DNA from: Tretioscincus oriximinensis
Taxonomy: Eukaryota; Chordata; Lepidosauria; Squamata; Gymnophthalmidae
Assembly: GCA_022410635.1 (NCBI GenBank)
Contig: JAJVDF010000261.1
Span: forward strand, 877,118-941,117
Direction: 5' to 3'
DNA: 64,000 nt
A model generated the notes under the pieces. That model was not told the DNA's origin, searched no databases, and saw only the letters and a program-made list of their open reading frames with translations. The translations under genes were made by a program, and so were the position numbers. This document shows positions 1-11,907 of this stretch, one piece after another; the stretch's first letter is position 1, and every line of letters starts with the position of its first letter.

Positions 1-2142
1 TGGATTTCGTTAAAAAAAGGACATATCTTTGCTTCAAAGCGCGGGGAGCTGGCGCACACTGAGGAGAAGACGGAGGATGAACTGATGTGCGCATGCCCAC
101 TCAGCTGCACTCCTGCAGCCCTATGACTGGTGTGTTTTGTGGCTCTCGCCTTCTTTTATAAGGTCAGACACACAAAAAGGGCAATAGGCATCTGTAATGG
201 GAGACACCTACCTTTTGCTATGAAGTTGAAAAATATCTGCAAAAGAAGATTCCTGTCCTTTTGTAGATCTTTTCTGACTGCATAACAAAGGCTAGCAAAT
301 CCTCCATTTGGCCATGTGGACCAAAGAGGAACCTCATGCTAGGAATAAGGTATGTAGCCATTGTGTAGCTGCACCTTAAGTCACTTTTGAGTTGTTTTTG
401 GAAGAAAAAAAAGAGTACACAGATGCAGCCCAAGACTGAATCCTGCAGTGTTTTCCCCTCTTCTTTCTGCCAGTTATTTGTTATAATCTTTCATCTGTGA
501 CTCTTTGTTACTCAACCACAAGAAATAGACTCAAGGCAAAAGATTTACTAGCCTGGGTGTGACCGTGGTGTTCCCTATCACCACCTCAAACCCCACTTTA
601 ATTTTGGTTTTGACATTTCTACTTCACTGCTTTTCTTCCTCTTTTTAATAAACTTAATATCAACACAAGGTTTGAAAAGCAGTTTATTAATCCTGGCTCT
701 GTGACTGCTTAGCTGGAAAACAAGGGAACGCCATGTAACTCTCTGATGATTATCCAGAAGAGAAGGGCCATCACTCAGGGAATTANAGAAGAAGGATGAA
801 TGAGAGAAACAGGATGAAACTAAGCAAAGGAAAATATTCCTAACCGTGAGGTCCACGAGGCCTGTGGAAATATCTCCCAAAGGGATGGGATGGAAACCCT
901 GCAGGTTGAGTCACTCTGGGCTCGACTGGCCAAATATCTGCATAGAGAACAACAATCCCACACTGGCATCTGGATGGATTGCATGACCTTCTAGACCTTT
1001 TCAATCTCTTGTTTCTATGATTCAGTTGAAAGGGTGGAGTGGGGAAAATGTTAAGTAAGAGGAGCTACATGCCAGGTGGACAACTGCCAGATCATTATGA
1101 AGCATCTCATACTTAGATCTTTTGCTCAGATAAACAAATAAATAGGATCAGAATTTTGGAAGCCATGTTGTTTCATAGGGCAATGCCCTAGAGAAAAGGC
1201 ATTAATTAATTAATTGATTAATCTTTTTCTTTCTTTTAGCAGAGACCATCTAAAATTCAAAATGCTGGAGTTACTTTTTTGTTTCAGGCTCAGGTACTCA
1301 AAGGAAATTTAGAGAAAAAAGATATTGCACTGGCTCATATTATTTAACAATATATAACTGTACTAACTACTAAAATATAACTGCCCCAGAAACAGAGGGT
1401 ATTTTTACACTTGCCTCTTTAGACTGATCACTTGATCATTCCCTGAACCTGACACAGGGAATAAGTCAACCTCTATTTCTAACAGCAAGGCGGAATTGAA
1501 AGTGACAGATCTTCAAAAAAAGATTTGAACCTTGTTCAGATATTAGTATTCAAATGTCTGAATTAGGTAGCTCAGGTCACCACTCTTCTCTGCAGTTGTA
1601 CAAAAGCCCATGTAACCCATGAAGGTGAATATATGCACATTGTATTGTCATGTAAAAACTTACATCTTTTAAAAATGTAAACAGTATGATGTCATGCTTA
1701 AGCTCTTCAGACCTTTTAAATTTATCAGTGGCAACTTTTCTATACAAGGTATTATTTCAAACTCATGATAGCATGATCTACAATAGATCTCACAACTCAT
1801 CATTCTTTATCCACATTGGATGAAGTAGTGGATTGGAATATGGCACCAATATTTTCGCACTTCTGCTATAGACTTCTTTAATGAGATCCACAATTGCTAC
1901 CCATATTACAGTTTATGAAAGACATACAAGAACCACACCCCATAGGCAAGAATGTACTGGGAGAGCCTTTTGTGAAGCGTTATCAAAAATGTTGCTGGAA
2001 ATGTGTGCCATAAATTGCTGAGGCCAGGAACTTCAGGTTACAAGTAGCCATTCGAGTGGGGTTCTAGCAGACTGCTCTAGCATGACTTGCACTAACTACC
2101 ACAAACTATATGGGCCACAATAGGCCACAAAATGTGGAAATG
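1..2142. other. unassigned single-copy DNA
   Basis: No repeat family or coding exon was recognised. The first 150 bases are somewhat richer in GC than the rest. A short (TTAA)-type simple repeat lies at 1200-1222. Reading frames here are short and show no recognisable protein. Confidence 0.5.
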
Positions 2143-3365
2143 GCTAATAAGAACATAAGAAGAGCCATACTGGATCAGGCCACAGCCCATCAGGTCCAGC
2201 ATTCTGTGTTACACAGAGGCCCACCAGATGCACCTGGGCAGTCCAAACAGAGGAAAGCAAAATATGCACCTGTACATGACTCTCTGCAAATGGTATTTCA
2301 GGAGTCCTGCCTGTTGCTCCATCCCGGAGGCAACATCCAGACATCCATCCTAGTATCCAGTTATGCCTTTGGTGTCCATAAACCTGTCTAGTCTTGTCTT
2401 GAAACTATCCAAGCTCACAGCTACCACTACCTCTTCAGGAAGTAAATTCCACAGGCCGATGACCGTCTGGGTGCAAAAATACTTTCCTTTGTCTGTTCTC
2501 ACTTTTCTACCCAACAGTTTTAAAGAGTGCCCCCTGGTCCTAGTGTTCTAGGAGAGAGAAAACATTTTTTCTCTATTCACCCTGTCTATTCCATGCATTA
2601 TTTTGTACACTTCAATCAGATCACCCCTCAGACGTCGCCTTTCCATGCTGAAGAGGCCCAGACGTTGCAGCCTGACTTCGTAAGAGAGGTGCACCAGACC
2701 CTCGATCTTTTTTTGTTGCCCTTTTCTGCACCTTCTCCAGTTCCAAAATGTCCCTCTTGAGATGTGGTGACCAGACTTGAACACAGTATTCCAATTGTGG
2801 CCTCACCACAGATTTTTAAAGAGGCAAAACATTTGCTGACTTCTTTTAGATTTCTTTCCTAATTATCCCCAACATGGAAATTGCCTTTTTTGCTGCCACT
2901 GCACACTGGGTTGANATTTTCATTGAATTGTCCACCAACACCCCAAGATCCTTTTCTTGCTTGGTCACAGAAAGCTTGGTTCCCATCAGGCGGTAGGCGT
3001 AGTTGGGGCTCTTTGCCCCAATATGCATAATCTTGCACTTGCTTAAGTTGTAGTGCATTTACCACTTTGATGCCCACTCACCCAATTTCAATAAATCACT
3101 TTGGAGTGCCTGGCAATCATTTTCAGTTTTCACTACCCTGAACAGTTTAGTGTCATCAGCAAACTTGGCTACTTCACTATTTACTTCGGCATCCAGATCG
3201 TTTATAAATATATTGAAAAGCAAGGGTCCCAGTACAGATCCCTGGGTTACCCCACTTCTTACCTCTTTCCATTCAATACTATCCATTTAATACTATCCTC
3301 CTTTTTTATCTTTTAGCCAGTTTCCAATCCAGGACAAAGTCTGTCCTCTTATACGTCTTATAATG
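2143..3365 (-). mobile_element. CR1-like LINE fragment, RT end to 3' end
   Basis: On the minus strand this piece encodes the catalytic end of a LINE reverse transcriptase. Translated pieces include GSVLGPLLFNIFINDLD and the active-site block FADDTKL (about 3280-3060), then the C-terminal [21 protein letters not shown] block and the EKVQKRAT region (2800-2560). The 3' untranslated part ends at about 2145 in the AGAACATAAG-type terminus seen in many other copies here. The frame is broken by shifts, so it is dead. It is 5'-truncated near 3365, as usual for LINEs. It is the longest old CR1 copy in the window and useful for reading the others. CR1 versus the related L2 clade is decided by the shared protein blocks and terminus, not by a search. 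Confidence 0.88.
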
Positions 3366-4090
3366 ACAGCATCGGACCTCAAGAATTTCTGATTTACATA
3401 GCATATGACAAGCCTGTCACTGTTATAAAGGTACATTTTGGCCATGTCAGAATTGCAGATAATGTTTGAGAATTAAAAATCAAATAATAAAGTCCTCTTT
3501 TATGCTTTCTCTACTTTTTGCAGCTGTACGTGAAAGTGGAATATTTCATAATGGACATCCATGTTGTGTCTATAGCATGTTTCACACATGTCCCAAGAGG
3601 ATAGGTCTTCTCTTTTTATTAAACCAGAATGTAAAGCAAGTTGTAAGAATAGAAGAGAGTTTTGAACTTTTGTATAAAAAAGCATACGTTGTATAAAATC
3701 TTAATTTACAACATTTTAGAATGCCTAGCAGATACAGCCGATTCCAGAAAAAAAAATACGCAAGATAAATTATTTCTCTTTCCTAGAACCGTTGAACTCA
3801 TACGAAAACCTCATTGCTGGAAGGGATAAAGCAGGAAAAGTGGACAACTAGCCAGAACATTAAAATATTTGGCCTTAACTTTGATAACGATAAACTAAAA
3901 ATAAAGCCAACTAAATCTGTGTCAGGCACATCCACACAGATGCTGCAGCAGTATAGGAACTTCCAAGTTAAAATCTAACTGAACAGGAAGATATTTTGAA
4001 ATGTTTTACTTTGACAGGGAAAAGATTTCCCTTTAACTCTTCCTCCTTCTCTCTCATTCTTCTGTATCCACACGAGGGAATTAAAAGAGG
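3366..4090. other. unassigned DNA
   Basis: Nothing recognised. Small opposing frames around 3470-3700 show no protein similarity that I can name. Confidence 0.45.
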
Positions 4091-4097
4091 GCTTACC

Positions 4098-4911
4098 TTT
4101 TTTTTTTTTTTTAATAATTTTTATTAGTATATATAAATATGACATTATATAATTACACACATATATATATTAAAAACAACCATCATTCTTGAATGTCATA
4201 CTTTATAGAAAAAAACCTCCACCTCACCAATGTGTGCTCCCCTCCCCTCCCCCCCCCCTACTTGAGGATATCCAACACAATCTTAAGTAAATCTTTTCAG
4301 ATCCAAAATCCAGTATATTGTAAATGCCGTGGGTGAATACATCTTATGAAATATCACATAGGAAATGAAGGCCCTCCATTTTTTCTCCCATGTTAAATGG
4401 AGTATAATTCCCAATCTTCTTAGCCTTCTTTCCCTTAAAAAGTCAAAGAGTACAATTTCTGCCATATAATCATACCAGGCTTCCTGAGTCCATTTTTCTT
4501 TGTCCTTCCATCCTCTTGCTATCTGAATGTGAGCTGCCCTTATCCCTTGCTTAAATATATATCCCTTATCGCTCCCTAATTGTGTTAAGTTCTTATTTCC
4601 TATAAGGACCTCCCTCTCAATAGGAATATTTACCTGGAGTATATTTGGGAGTTCCCCTATGATCTCCTCCCAAAATTTCTTTACTTCTCTGCACTCAAAC
4701 CACATGTGGATATAAGTCCCTATATCTATGCCGCAATGCCAGCATATTGGTGACGTATTTAGCATATGTGATAATTGGCTAGGAGTCCTATACCACTTTG
4801 TCATTAGTTTCAATTCCCCTTCTCTGAATTTATTATACTTAATTAAAAGGAATTCTTTTCTCCACCCTTCCCAATTTTCATCAGTCATATCTAAATCCTG
4901 CGACCACCTTT
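4098..4911 (-). mobile_element. 5'-truncated L1-type LINE, ORF2 C-terminus and poly(A)
   Basis: The minus strand carries the C-terminal part of an L1 ORF2 protein, from about 4909 to the stop at 4283. It has the spaced Trp motif WSQDLDM...WEGWRKEF, the cysteine/histidine block CWHCGIDIGTYIHMWFEC and the following VKKFWEEI, all typical of the L1 tail. The 3' UTR ends in a run of 15 T on the plus strand (4099-4113), which is the poly(A) tail. The flanking duplication GCTTACCT occurs at 4091-4098 and 4912-4919, so the insertion was target-primed and truncated at 4911. An open frame that continues to 5095 beyond the L1 is a chimera with host DNA. This is the only L1-type copy I recognise in the window. 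Confidence 0.9.
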
Positions 4912-4919
4912 GCTTACCT

Positions 4920-5338
4920 GACATTGCAGATGGATGGTTGTCTGCACACATAGTGAGCCAGCTGCCATAGGTGGGTGTGGGTAAGGAAGCTCCACCCCAC
5001 AAATGGCTGAGAGCAGCCTTCCTTCCACCTGCCCTGCTTTGCAAGGCTTGCCGCTGATTGGCGCAGAGCCTGGCTGTACAGGTCGTATTTTTCAAAAAAG
5101 CAGGTTGTCAGCAATCTGCACCATGAGAGCTGAAAATATCATCTCTCATTTAACCCACAGCATGGGTCGCTCACAACCTGCCATTACATCTGCAGGAACT
5201 GCTGAGAAGGTGTTCCGTGCAGACATCACTCCTGTGTGTGGATGCAGCCATACACACATAACAATTAGTGAGCTCACAAAATTTTGCACAATTTTGTTCT
5301 GCGCACACCAATTCATTGATGCAAAATACATTTCTGCA
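4920..5338. other. unassigned DNA between L1 and SINE
   Basis: Open frames cross this stretch on both strands but none resembles a known protein. It is the sequence into which the L1 inserted. Confidence 0.45.
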
Positions 5339-5593
5339 GGCACGGATAGCTCAGTCGCTAAGGAATCCGTCTCTCAGCTGGGAGATCAGGTTTCGAAGCC
5401 AGCTATTCGAAAGCATGAATTGCAAGAAATTGCAACTGACCGCGAGTAGATACATGGGAACCACCACAGCCTGGTGGGGAAGATAGAATGTAAACCTTCG
5501 GGCAAAATATACCCTTGTAAGCCGCTTTGAGTCCCTTTGAAAGGTGAGAAAAGCGGAGTATAAGAACCAAGTTCTTCTTCTTCTTCTTCTTCT
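5339..5593 (+). repeat. tRNA-derived SINE, family A, near full length
   Basis: The head resembles a tRNA gene with a box A (TAGCTCAGTCGCTAAGG) and a box B (GGTTTCGAAGCC, near 5391). It is followed by a SINE body and a 3' domain with GTAAGCCGCTTTGAGTCCC and GGTGAGAAAAGCGG, then a (CTT)n tail. It is a SINE and not a functional tRNA because it lacks an acceptor-stem fold and runs into the SINE body. The 3' domain resembles the end of L2-like LINEs in this window (see 34994-35546), suggesting the partner LINE. At least five other copies or parts occur in the window. Confidence 0.88.
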
Positions 5594-8030
5594 AATATAT
5601 TTCTTTTTGTCAATACATAAATAACTGTGCATATTCTGTGCAAATTTCCCCAGAATTAAGCCTCACTGAACTGAAAGAACTTATCGTCTTACTAAACATG
5701 TATAATATTAGGTTGCAGTTTTCAACTTTATCAAAGTATACTAAGACGTCTGTAGTAGTAAGAATTAATAAGAATTGTTTAATAATTACAAACAAAAGGG
5801 TGTTCAGCAGATGAATCTCACTACACAGGCTGCTCCTGCTAACACCTTCTTCTATGAATGCTGGAGCTCTGTCACATAAACAATGTTTTTAAGTGAATTG
5901 GAAGGTTAAGGATAAAACATTGAAGCTGCAGTTATAGTAGCATCCACCTACACAACAAATGGTACAGGATTTATTACCATGTTTTTGTCTTAGTTTTTCA
6001 AGTGCCTTAGAATCTGTATAAACCTTTACATTTACTTCCAGGTAAACTTTCTGTAATCTATTAATAGAACAAAGAAGCCTTCCATAAAAGCCATTTACAT
6101 ATTGTTCCAAAGGTGACTTTTGGTGGTGAAAGTGTGATTTTTGCTGCTTCCATCACAAGAAGATCAAGCAAATAAATATTCCACACATAATATTTGCCAT
6201 TGAAGAGGAATCACACCATCCTTTAGAAACTCACACATTAGCTGAGGAACAGAATTTTGTCCCAATTTCCTGTGGTAGAAAATCAAACTCCTGACAAAAA
6301 CCACCACCAGCAAGAGATCTGTAGTGATCTTCTCACCGCCATGTTGCCCAATCCTTGGTGGTGCTTCTGATTTTGCTAAGGAGCCAGAAGATCCCTAAGG
6401 CCATTTCTCAGGCATATTGTACAGCTGACGCTGTCCTATCAAAGCTCTGGGCAAATTCTAAGGAGTGCAGAGTTAATATGAATTTCATTACTCTGCAGCT
6501 GCTATGGTTTCTGGGCAAACTGTGCTCAGAAACTGTATTGCTATGAGACCTATGGATGGCCACACCATTTTCCATTTGGAGTAAATGGGAAACATGTGCA
6601 GCCAGTGCTGAGTCAAACAGCTTTTGCACCCATTTCCTTCCTAGTCAAAATACAGCCACAAGCTCTTGAAAATTCCTCATGCAAAGTTCATATTTTAATT
6701 TAATTCACAGGTTCAAACTGTAGCANGTACAGGCTTGGGGGGAGGAGGGAGGGAGAACTAGATATGACAACTGGAATTACCTTCCTTCTTCCCTTGTAAT
6801 ATATTTTAGAAACTCACCCTGTACCATTTATGGATGGAAGGTTGGGACAATGACCACAACTTCTATTACTTTAAACTTGCATACAAAACAGATGGGAAAA
6901 AATAAGGTGACTTTGCTCCTTCTATGATCTGCTATTTTCCAGTGTTCTTTGAAGAACCAAACACCCAAAGCATACCCTCAGCAATTTTGTATGATTACCA
7001 AGATAATAATTACATTTTCTTCCCTTTTTAAAGTGGGGGAGGGGGAGTTTGTAGATTTTCTTACACTCCAAGATTATCACAAAATATAAAAGATCCAACA
7101 TATTTTGAGTCTTGTGCCTTATCAGTCTTTTGGATCTGTACACAAAGTTTTAGTCCCTTTCTGCATGGGGAGGGGGTAAATCTGGTCACAACCCAGTTTT
7201 TTAACCTTCTTCAGTGTGACAACATACAGAGAATTCAGTATGTTCTCAAATTCAGCAGCCAATACCTAAAACCCCATTATTCTGAACTTCAGTAAGCAAA
7301 AGAAATAATGAGATCTGGTCTGAAGACTAAATTTAAACTAGTTTGTGGATGTAAAGAGCAGAGGAATTCCCACATCGTTTAGATAGATAACAGGTGCCAA
7401 CCACTGGTTTCTGACCAGGTTTTTAGTCTTATTCTGGATCTGCTGTAGACTACATCCAGAAATGACTGACTAATTCCACAATACTTTTAAAATTCCAGAA
7501 TAAAGCACTATCTGAACTGTTTTATTGTGGAATTATATTATGGATTCCAGAATATTCAGCTATAGCAAAATAATTAAATAAATGATATTTGAATGCAGTT
7601 TTAGTCTGTTGCAGTATACAGATGATAGCTAGTATAATCTGGAATAAGGCCCAGTGTCTAAGCTACTGGGATGAGAAAGAGAACAGTGAAAATAGTTTGT
7701 GGTATGAGGGAGAAAAAAAAATCAGGGAAAAAAAGTTTGGAGAGTATCCCCCCTCCCTATTGAACAACAAAAAATATTTAAAGTAAATTTTAAGCACAGA
7801 GGGAATAAGAATATTAACTAGGATTCTCTCCCAACTTTCTGCAGTGGGGAAAACATATTTCATGGGAATTTATTTTGTGATCCCATGATCAGAAGCATCT
7901 TGTGAAATTGTTGTCCAGAGCTTAGGTCTTAAGGAACCANCTTACAGCAGTAACCATGTTTCTTCACTTTTTGACTCCTTCCTCTTATAATTGATTTCCT
8001 GTTCTCAGGCATTAGCAGCACTGGTTAAGA
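5594..8030. other. mostly unassigned DNA
   Basis: No gene or confident repeat was recognised over most of this stretch. A short palindromic block with TTCCAGAATAAAGC at about 7490-7560 belongs to the TATTCTAGAATA repeat family listed elsewhere. Confidence 0.45.
7490..7562. repeat. TATTCTAGAATA-family inverted repeat, diverged
   Basis: Contains TTCCAGAATAAAGCACT and, inverted, TTCCAGAATATTC near 7545, matching the core of copies at 45290 and 61601. No terminal duplication is visible. Confidence 0.45.
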
Positions 8031-8143
8031 CTTGTTCCCATGGATGCAAGGAGTTTATGGGGCAAAGCAGAAGGCATACAGTTGCTGCAGATATGTATTT
8101 CTCGTTCTTTGTCCCATAAACTTGTTGCATCCATGGGAACAGG
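8031..8143. repeat. palindromic mini-element with 37-bp inverted arms
   Basis: The arms 8031-8067 and 8107-8143 are near-perfect reverse complements (both carry the core TTCCCATGGATGCAA or its complement), with a 39-base spacer. The structure is that of a foldback MITE. I do not see a clean flanking target duplication and I do not recognise the family. Confidence 0.7.
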
Positions 8144-9179
8144 CCCTGACCCCAGCCAATGGACCATGTGCTCTTCTTATTACTGCAGGGCCTCTTTCCT
8201 TGTGTGATATCCAGGTGAGCTTGCTATCCAGAGAAGAACATCTGGAAAAGTTCTCTTTTCCCCCTCCTTTTCAAAATTGTTTGTTGCCTTTGTCTTTATT
8301 TCTCAGACTAATTCCAAATAATTTTGTCCAATGCCACCCAGTCTGAAAATCCCCCACTTCAAAAGTGTGTAGATGAAGATAATAAAAACAGAAATAGAAA
8401 CAGAACCCATCCATTGATTTAGAGAGAGAGAGACTGAGAGACAGAAAAAGAGAGAGTTTAAGCTGCTCTGAATTTGGATGCTTCGCTGACATGGATATGT
8501 GAAAACACACAAAAACCCTGCAGTCTTAACTAGTGTAGGGGTAGGGTACTCATCATTAGATCTGGAAATAGAAAATAGGGATGGAAATCCAAGCTCAGAC
8601 TTGGGCTTTCTGGGTGGTCTTGGACAATACCCTAATTTTAGCTTCTGTTATTCATCTTTAAAAAGTAGGAGTAATTATGTTTGATTTCATTTTTGCCTTT
8701 TTTTTTAATTTGGCATTCTTATACATGTGCATCTATAAACATGGGAAGAAAGAAAATCCTTAAGCCACATAGCCAAGTGCAGCTCCTTATGGTGGCCATA
8801 TGGATGAACACAAGAGGAATGGCCCTTTTACACTTAATTCTTAGGGTCAGACTAAGTGTGCAGAAGGGATGCCTCTATTTTCTAGATTTCCAAGGGGTCC
8901 ATTTCAGTGATGTATTAAAATGTATCCATGAAATGGTTCCCTTGGCGGCTCTGAGGCTAGGAATTTTCATTGCTGGCCTTTCGGAGTTCTTCGAGGCAGG
9001 TGTGAGAGATAATCGGAATCAGACAATGCTATTCCAAACCACATAGTGCCATGACTTGGATCAGCAGGCCTGCCTAGTCTAGATCCAGGAGACATGATCC
9101 AAGAAAGGATCAAAACACAGTAGCTCCCTTTTTAAATACTGTAGCTCCCTCTGCATCTGTCTTTCCAGGGAGGGAATGG
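8144..9179. other. unassigned DNA with a GA-rich tract
   Basis: A purine repeat (GAGA-type) lies at 8423-8456. An open frame of 121 codons at 8681-9046 has no recognisable domain and a composition no different from its surroundings. Confidence 0.45.
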
Positions 9180-9301
9180 GCCTTTTTAAATGTTTTATTA
9201 ATGTGCATTTATCATTTTTTCCATTTTTGTGATCTTTTATTACCTACCCTGGGACCAATGGTGAAAGATAAGATATAAATAAATTTAAATAAATAAAATA
9301 C
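9180..9301 (+). repeat. LINE/SINE 3' tail (L2-like)
   Basis: A T-rich stretch is followed by CCTGGGACCAATGGTG and ATAAGATATAAATAAAT with an (AAAT)n end, matching the form of the 'phenylalanine-type GCCCTGAG...ATATAAAT' tail of L2-like elements in plus orientation. It is diverged. Confidence 0.5.
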
Positions 9302-9726
9302 ATTTTCATGAGATTTTCATTATGTGAGCAGAATTCACTTTCATCTATAACTATGGCAAGAACCTCATGGGACTTTACCATGCTGTGGCACCCATTTAAA
9401 GGTACAAAGACCACATATCTGTGTGCCTCTGTCATCTCAGGGTATGTGATACATGTATCCCTGCTTCTGGGAGCATTTACTTTTTCATAAGCATTCCTTA
9501 GAAAGATATTCTAGCAGGACAATGAGAAAAGGTTTTGACAAGGCTTTCTATGTCTTTCTATCACCACTCCTGTCTGTAGTTACTTGTTACAGCATTCCCT
9601 ATTTTATAGATCTTAGGAAAATGACTGACTTCCATAGCCATTTGCCTTAGCTCCCAGTCTTACCTTCTACTTATTAGCAATTCTATCCTACCTCATGCTA
9701 ATTCTGGTGTTTGCTTATACCAGTTA

Positions 9727-9958
9727 TAACAACAACAGCAACAACGTTCATTTATAGTGCCCCTTTAATCAAAGCTCACCTAGCTTTTGTTGTTTTATGC
9801 ACAACAGACACCATGTGAAATAGGTATGGCTGAGAGAGCTCTAAAGAACTGTGATCCAAGGTCACCCAGATGGCTTCATGGAGGAGTGTGGAATCCAACT
9901 GAGAGACTACCAGATAAGAGTCTCACATTCTAGCCATTATACCAAACTGGCTCTCTGT
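9727..9958 (-). repeat. tRNA-derived SINE, family B
   Basis: In minus orientation this begins with an AGAGAGCCAGTTTGGTATAA-like head (tRNA box A region) at about 9956. It continues through a box-B-like stretch near 9900, the block GGTGACCTTGGATCACAG and a body that ends in an (AAC)n-rich tail near 9727. The same block order is seen at 14303-14480 (plus) and 50402-50550 (minus). Its 5' edge is the target of the hAT-like insertion at 9959. Confidence 0.75.
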
Positions 9959-10099
9959 CAGTGGCGGCTGGTGNAGTTTTTTTCTGGGGTGGCGTAACCC
10001 CAACACAAATGTTAGGTGCTAGGAGTTCTTGGCGCGTGTAGTGCACACCAATTTTTTGACATTACTTCCAGGGGTGGGACAGGAAGTGGCATCACTTTT

Positions 10100-10195
10100 G
10101 TCCTTCCTCCCGTCCTTCCTGCTATTTCCTTCTATCCTTCTTTCTTTTCTTCCTTCCATCCTTCCCTCTTTCTTCCACTCTTTCCCCTATTATTT
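10100..10195. repeat. pyrimidine-rich tract inside the hAT-like element
   Basis: Nearly continuous C and T on the plus strand with CTTCC and CTTT units. Purine-rich blocks with the opposite strand bias follow at 11018 and 11268. Confidence 0.8.
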
Positions 10196-10614
10196 TTCCC
10201 AAATCCTGAAACTGGGTGTAAATTGAGCAAGTGTATTTTAAAATAATAATAAATAACAAACCTAATATGGTTTTCAATTGTGCTTCTTTAAAAAGAAGGA
10301 ACAACAAGTAAATATATCTGCCAGTGACGATGATGCTGGCTGGGTGATACTATTCCTGATAAAAGATTTTTTTCCTTCCACTTCTAATGCTATTTGCCTG
10401 ATGTCCTGAAGACTACAGCTCCCAGGTTGCACCACAGCTAGCCCTAGGCGCAAGAATGCATTCTCTGCAACTCTGCACTTAGTGACCCATCCACAGGAAA
10501 CATTTTTGCTATTACAGGAAGTTGGCTCAGGGACTCATTTATAATCAGATTACCTAACAAAATCAGTGTGCAGGAAAGGAATAAAAAACAAGTCAGCAAG
10601 TGTTGTTTAGCCTC

Positions 10615-10830
10615 TTTATAAATCTGTGGTGAGGCCACATTAGGAATATTGTGTACAATTCTGGTCACCAATTTCATTTCTGAGGTGCAGAAAAGGGCAA
10701 CTAGAATGGCCAGGGGACTGGACCACCTCCCTTATGAAATCCATCTGCAACGTTTGGGCCTATTTAGCCTCGAAAGGTGGTGTTCGAGAGGTGGTCTAAT
10801 TGAAGGTCTTAGATAGTTCTTAAACACTAA
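10615..10830 (+). repeat. CR1-like RT C-terminal fragment
   Basis: It matches the minus-strand CR1 copy at 2600-2830 in the opposite sense: GTGAGGCCACATTAGGAATA, then GAGGTGCAGAAAAGGGCAAC, and a TTTGGGCCTATTTAGCCTC block. It is short and lies inside the hAT-like element, either older cargo or a later insertion. Confidence 0.75.
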
Positions 10831-11017
10831 AAAGCAGGCAGAAATGCAACTGAGAACCATTCTGACACTAGAAAAACTAGAACTCGACTAAAATTAGAAG
10901 TGATTTTTTATATATGTAAAAAACATATGCTCAGCAGAAACCATTTTTTAAAAACGCAGAAGCCAGATTAAATGGGGAAAATCTGAAGCAAGGAGTGGAG
11001 GAAGGACCAAAGGGGAG

Positions 11018-11385
11018 GTAGAGAGAGGAAGAAAAAAAGAAGGAAGGGGAAGGAAGAAAAAAGGAAAAGGAGGATAGAAATAAGGAAGGAAAGCGAAAGA
11101 GGAAGGACAGAAAGAAAAAGAAGAAAGAATAGCCGCAGAAAATTAAAAACCACATTAGGAGTAAAATAAAAAAAACTAGGCTAATAATTTTGGTTATTCA
11201 CACTCTAAACACACCACAAATGAAATCTAGAACTCAACCCAGAAATTATGAAGCAAGGAGGAAAGGCCCAAAGAGGAGGTAGACAGAGGAAGAAAAAAAG
11301 AAGAAACTGGGAAGGAGAAAAAAGGAGGATAGAAATAAAGAAGGAGAGAAAACACAGAAAGAAAAGAAAGAGAAAGGAAGGTAAC
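11018..11385. repeat. two imperfect direct copies of a purine-rich block
   Basis: The block at about 10978-11128 (GAAGCAAGGAG, GGGGAGGTAGAGAGAGGAAG, GGAGGATAGAAATAAGGAAG) recurs at about 11250-11385 with the same order of units. The offset is about 270 bp. This internal duplication was probably part of the hAT-like cargo. Confidence 0.75.
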
Positions 11386-11907
11386 CTACCTCATGACTTG
11401 CTCCTCGGACTGCAGCACAGTAGGAGCTTCTGTCCCTGGCTTCGGCGGCAGCAACCTCCACATTTTGCCGCCCTGGAGAACAGCTGTAGGAAACCCCAGC
11501 AGGATGCTCCTTCCTCTGGGGCCTCCTGCAGCCCAGGGTGGTTAAACGTGGAGGCTGCTGCCACCAGAACCTGAGCCTTGGCAGCCTAAATCTGCCCCTG
11601 CTTCTTGCTCTCTGTCTGTTAGTTGAATTGCCAATGCAAAACGGCACCTCTAGGCAGACTGAAGGACGTAGCCCCTCCCAGGCTGGCCTCCCATTGGTTC
11701 AACTTCTGCGATCAGCGACCAAAACATCACTAAAAGAAGCTGTCTGGAGCTTTTTGATTTGTTGCTGCTTGATTTGTTCTTCTAAGAAGGCCCACAATTT
11801 GCCAATTGTTCTCCATTATTTTCTATGGAGATTTTATCATTGATATTAATTTCTGGTGTGATCGGCGACCTCAATGAACCCAGAGGCCAGCCGTCACTGC
11901 TCTCTGT

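Larger units (their letters stand above)
9959..11899. mobile_element. hAT-like non-autonomous DNA transposon, 1.94 kb
   Basis: The left end CAGTGGCGGCTGGTG (9959) and the right end CCAGCCGTCACTG (to 11899) are inverted repeats with a CAGTG terminus typical of hAT elements. The 8-bp duplication CTCTCTGT lies at 9951-9958 and again at 11900-11907, exactly as expected for hAT. No transposase frame is visible inside. The interior contains a CR1 scrap (10615-10830), a pyrimidine-rich tract (10100-10195) and two related purine-rich blocks. The element is probably a deletion or capture derivative mobilised by an autonomous relative. Confidence 0.85.

Noticed and set aside
5339..5410. Possible tRNA gene
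   Set aside because: Boxes A and B are present, but the region is the head of a dispersed SINE and I see no paired acceptor stem.
5003..5449. Open frame of 148 codons overlapping L1 flank and SINE
   Set aside because: It runs through the SINE head and unrelated DNA, has no domain, and its last third is SINE sequence.
11246..11647. Long frames on both strands in the hAT-like element
   Set aside because: They arise from purine-rich low-complexity DNA and give Lys/Arg- or Ser/Phe/Leu-rich peptides without a domain.
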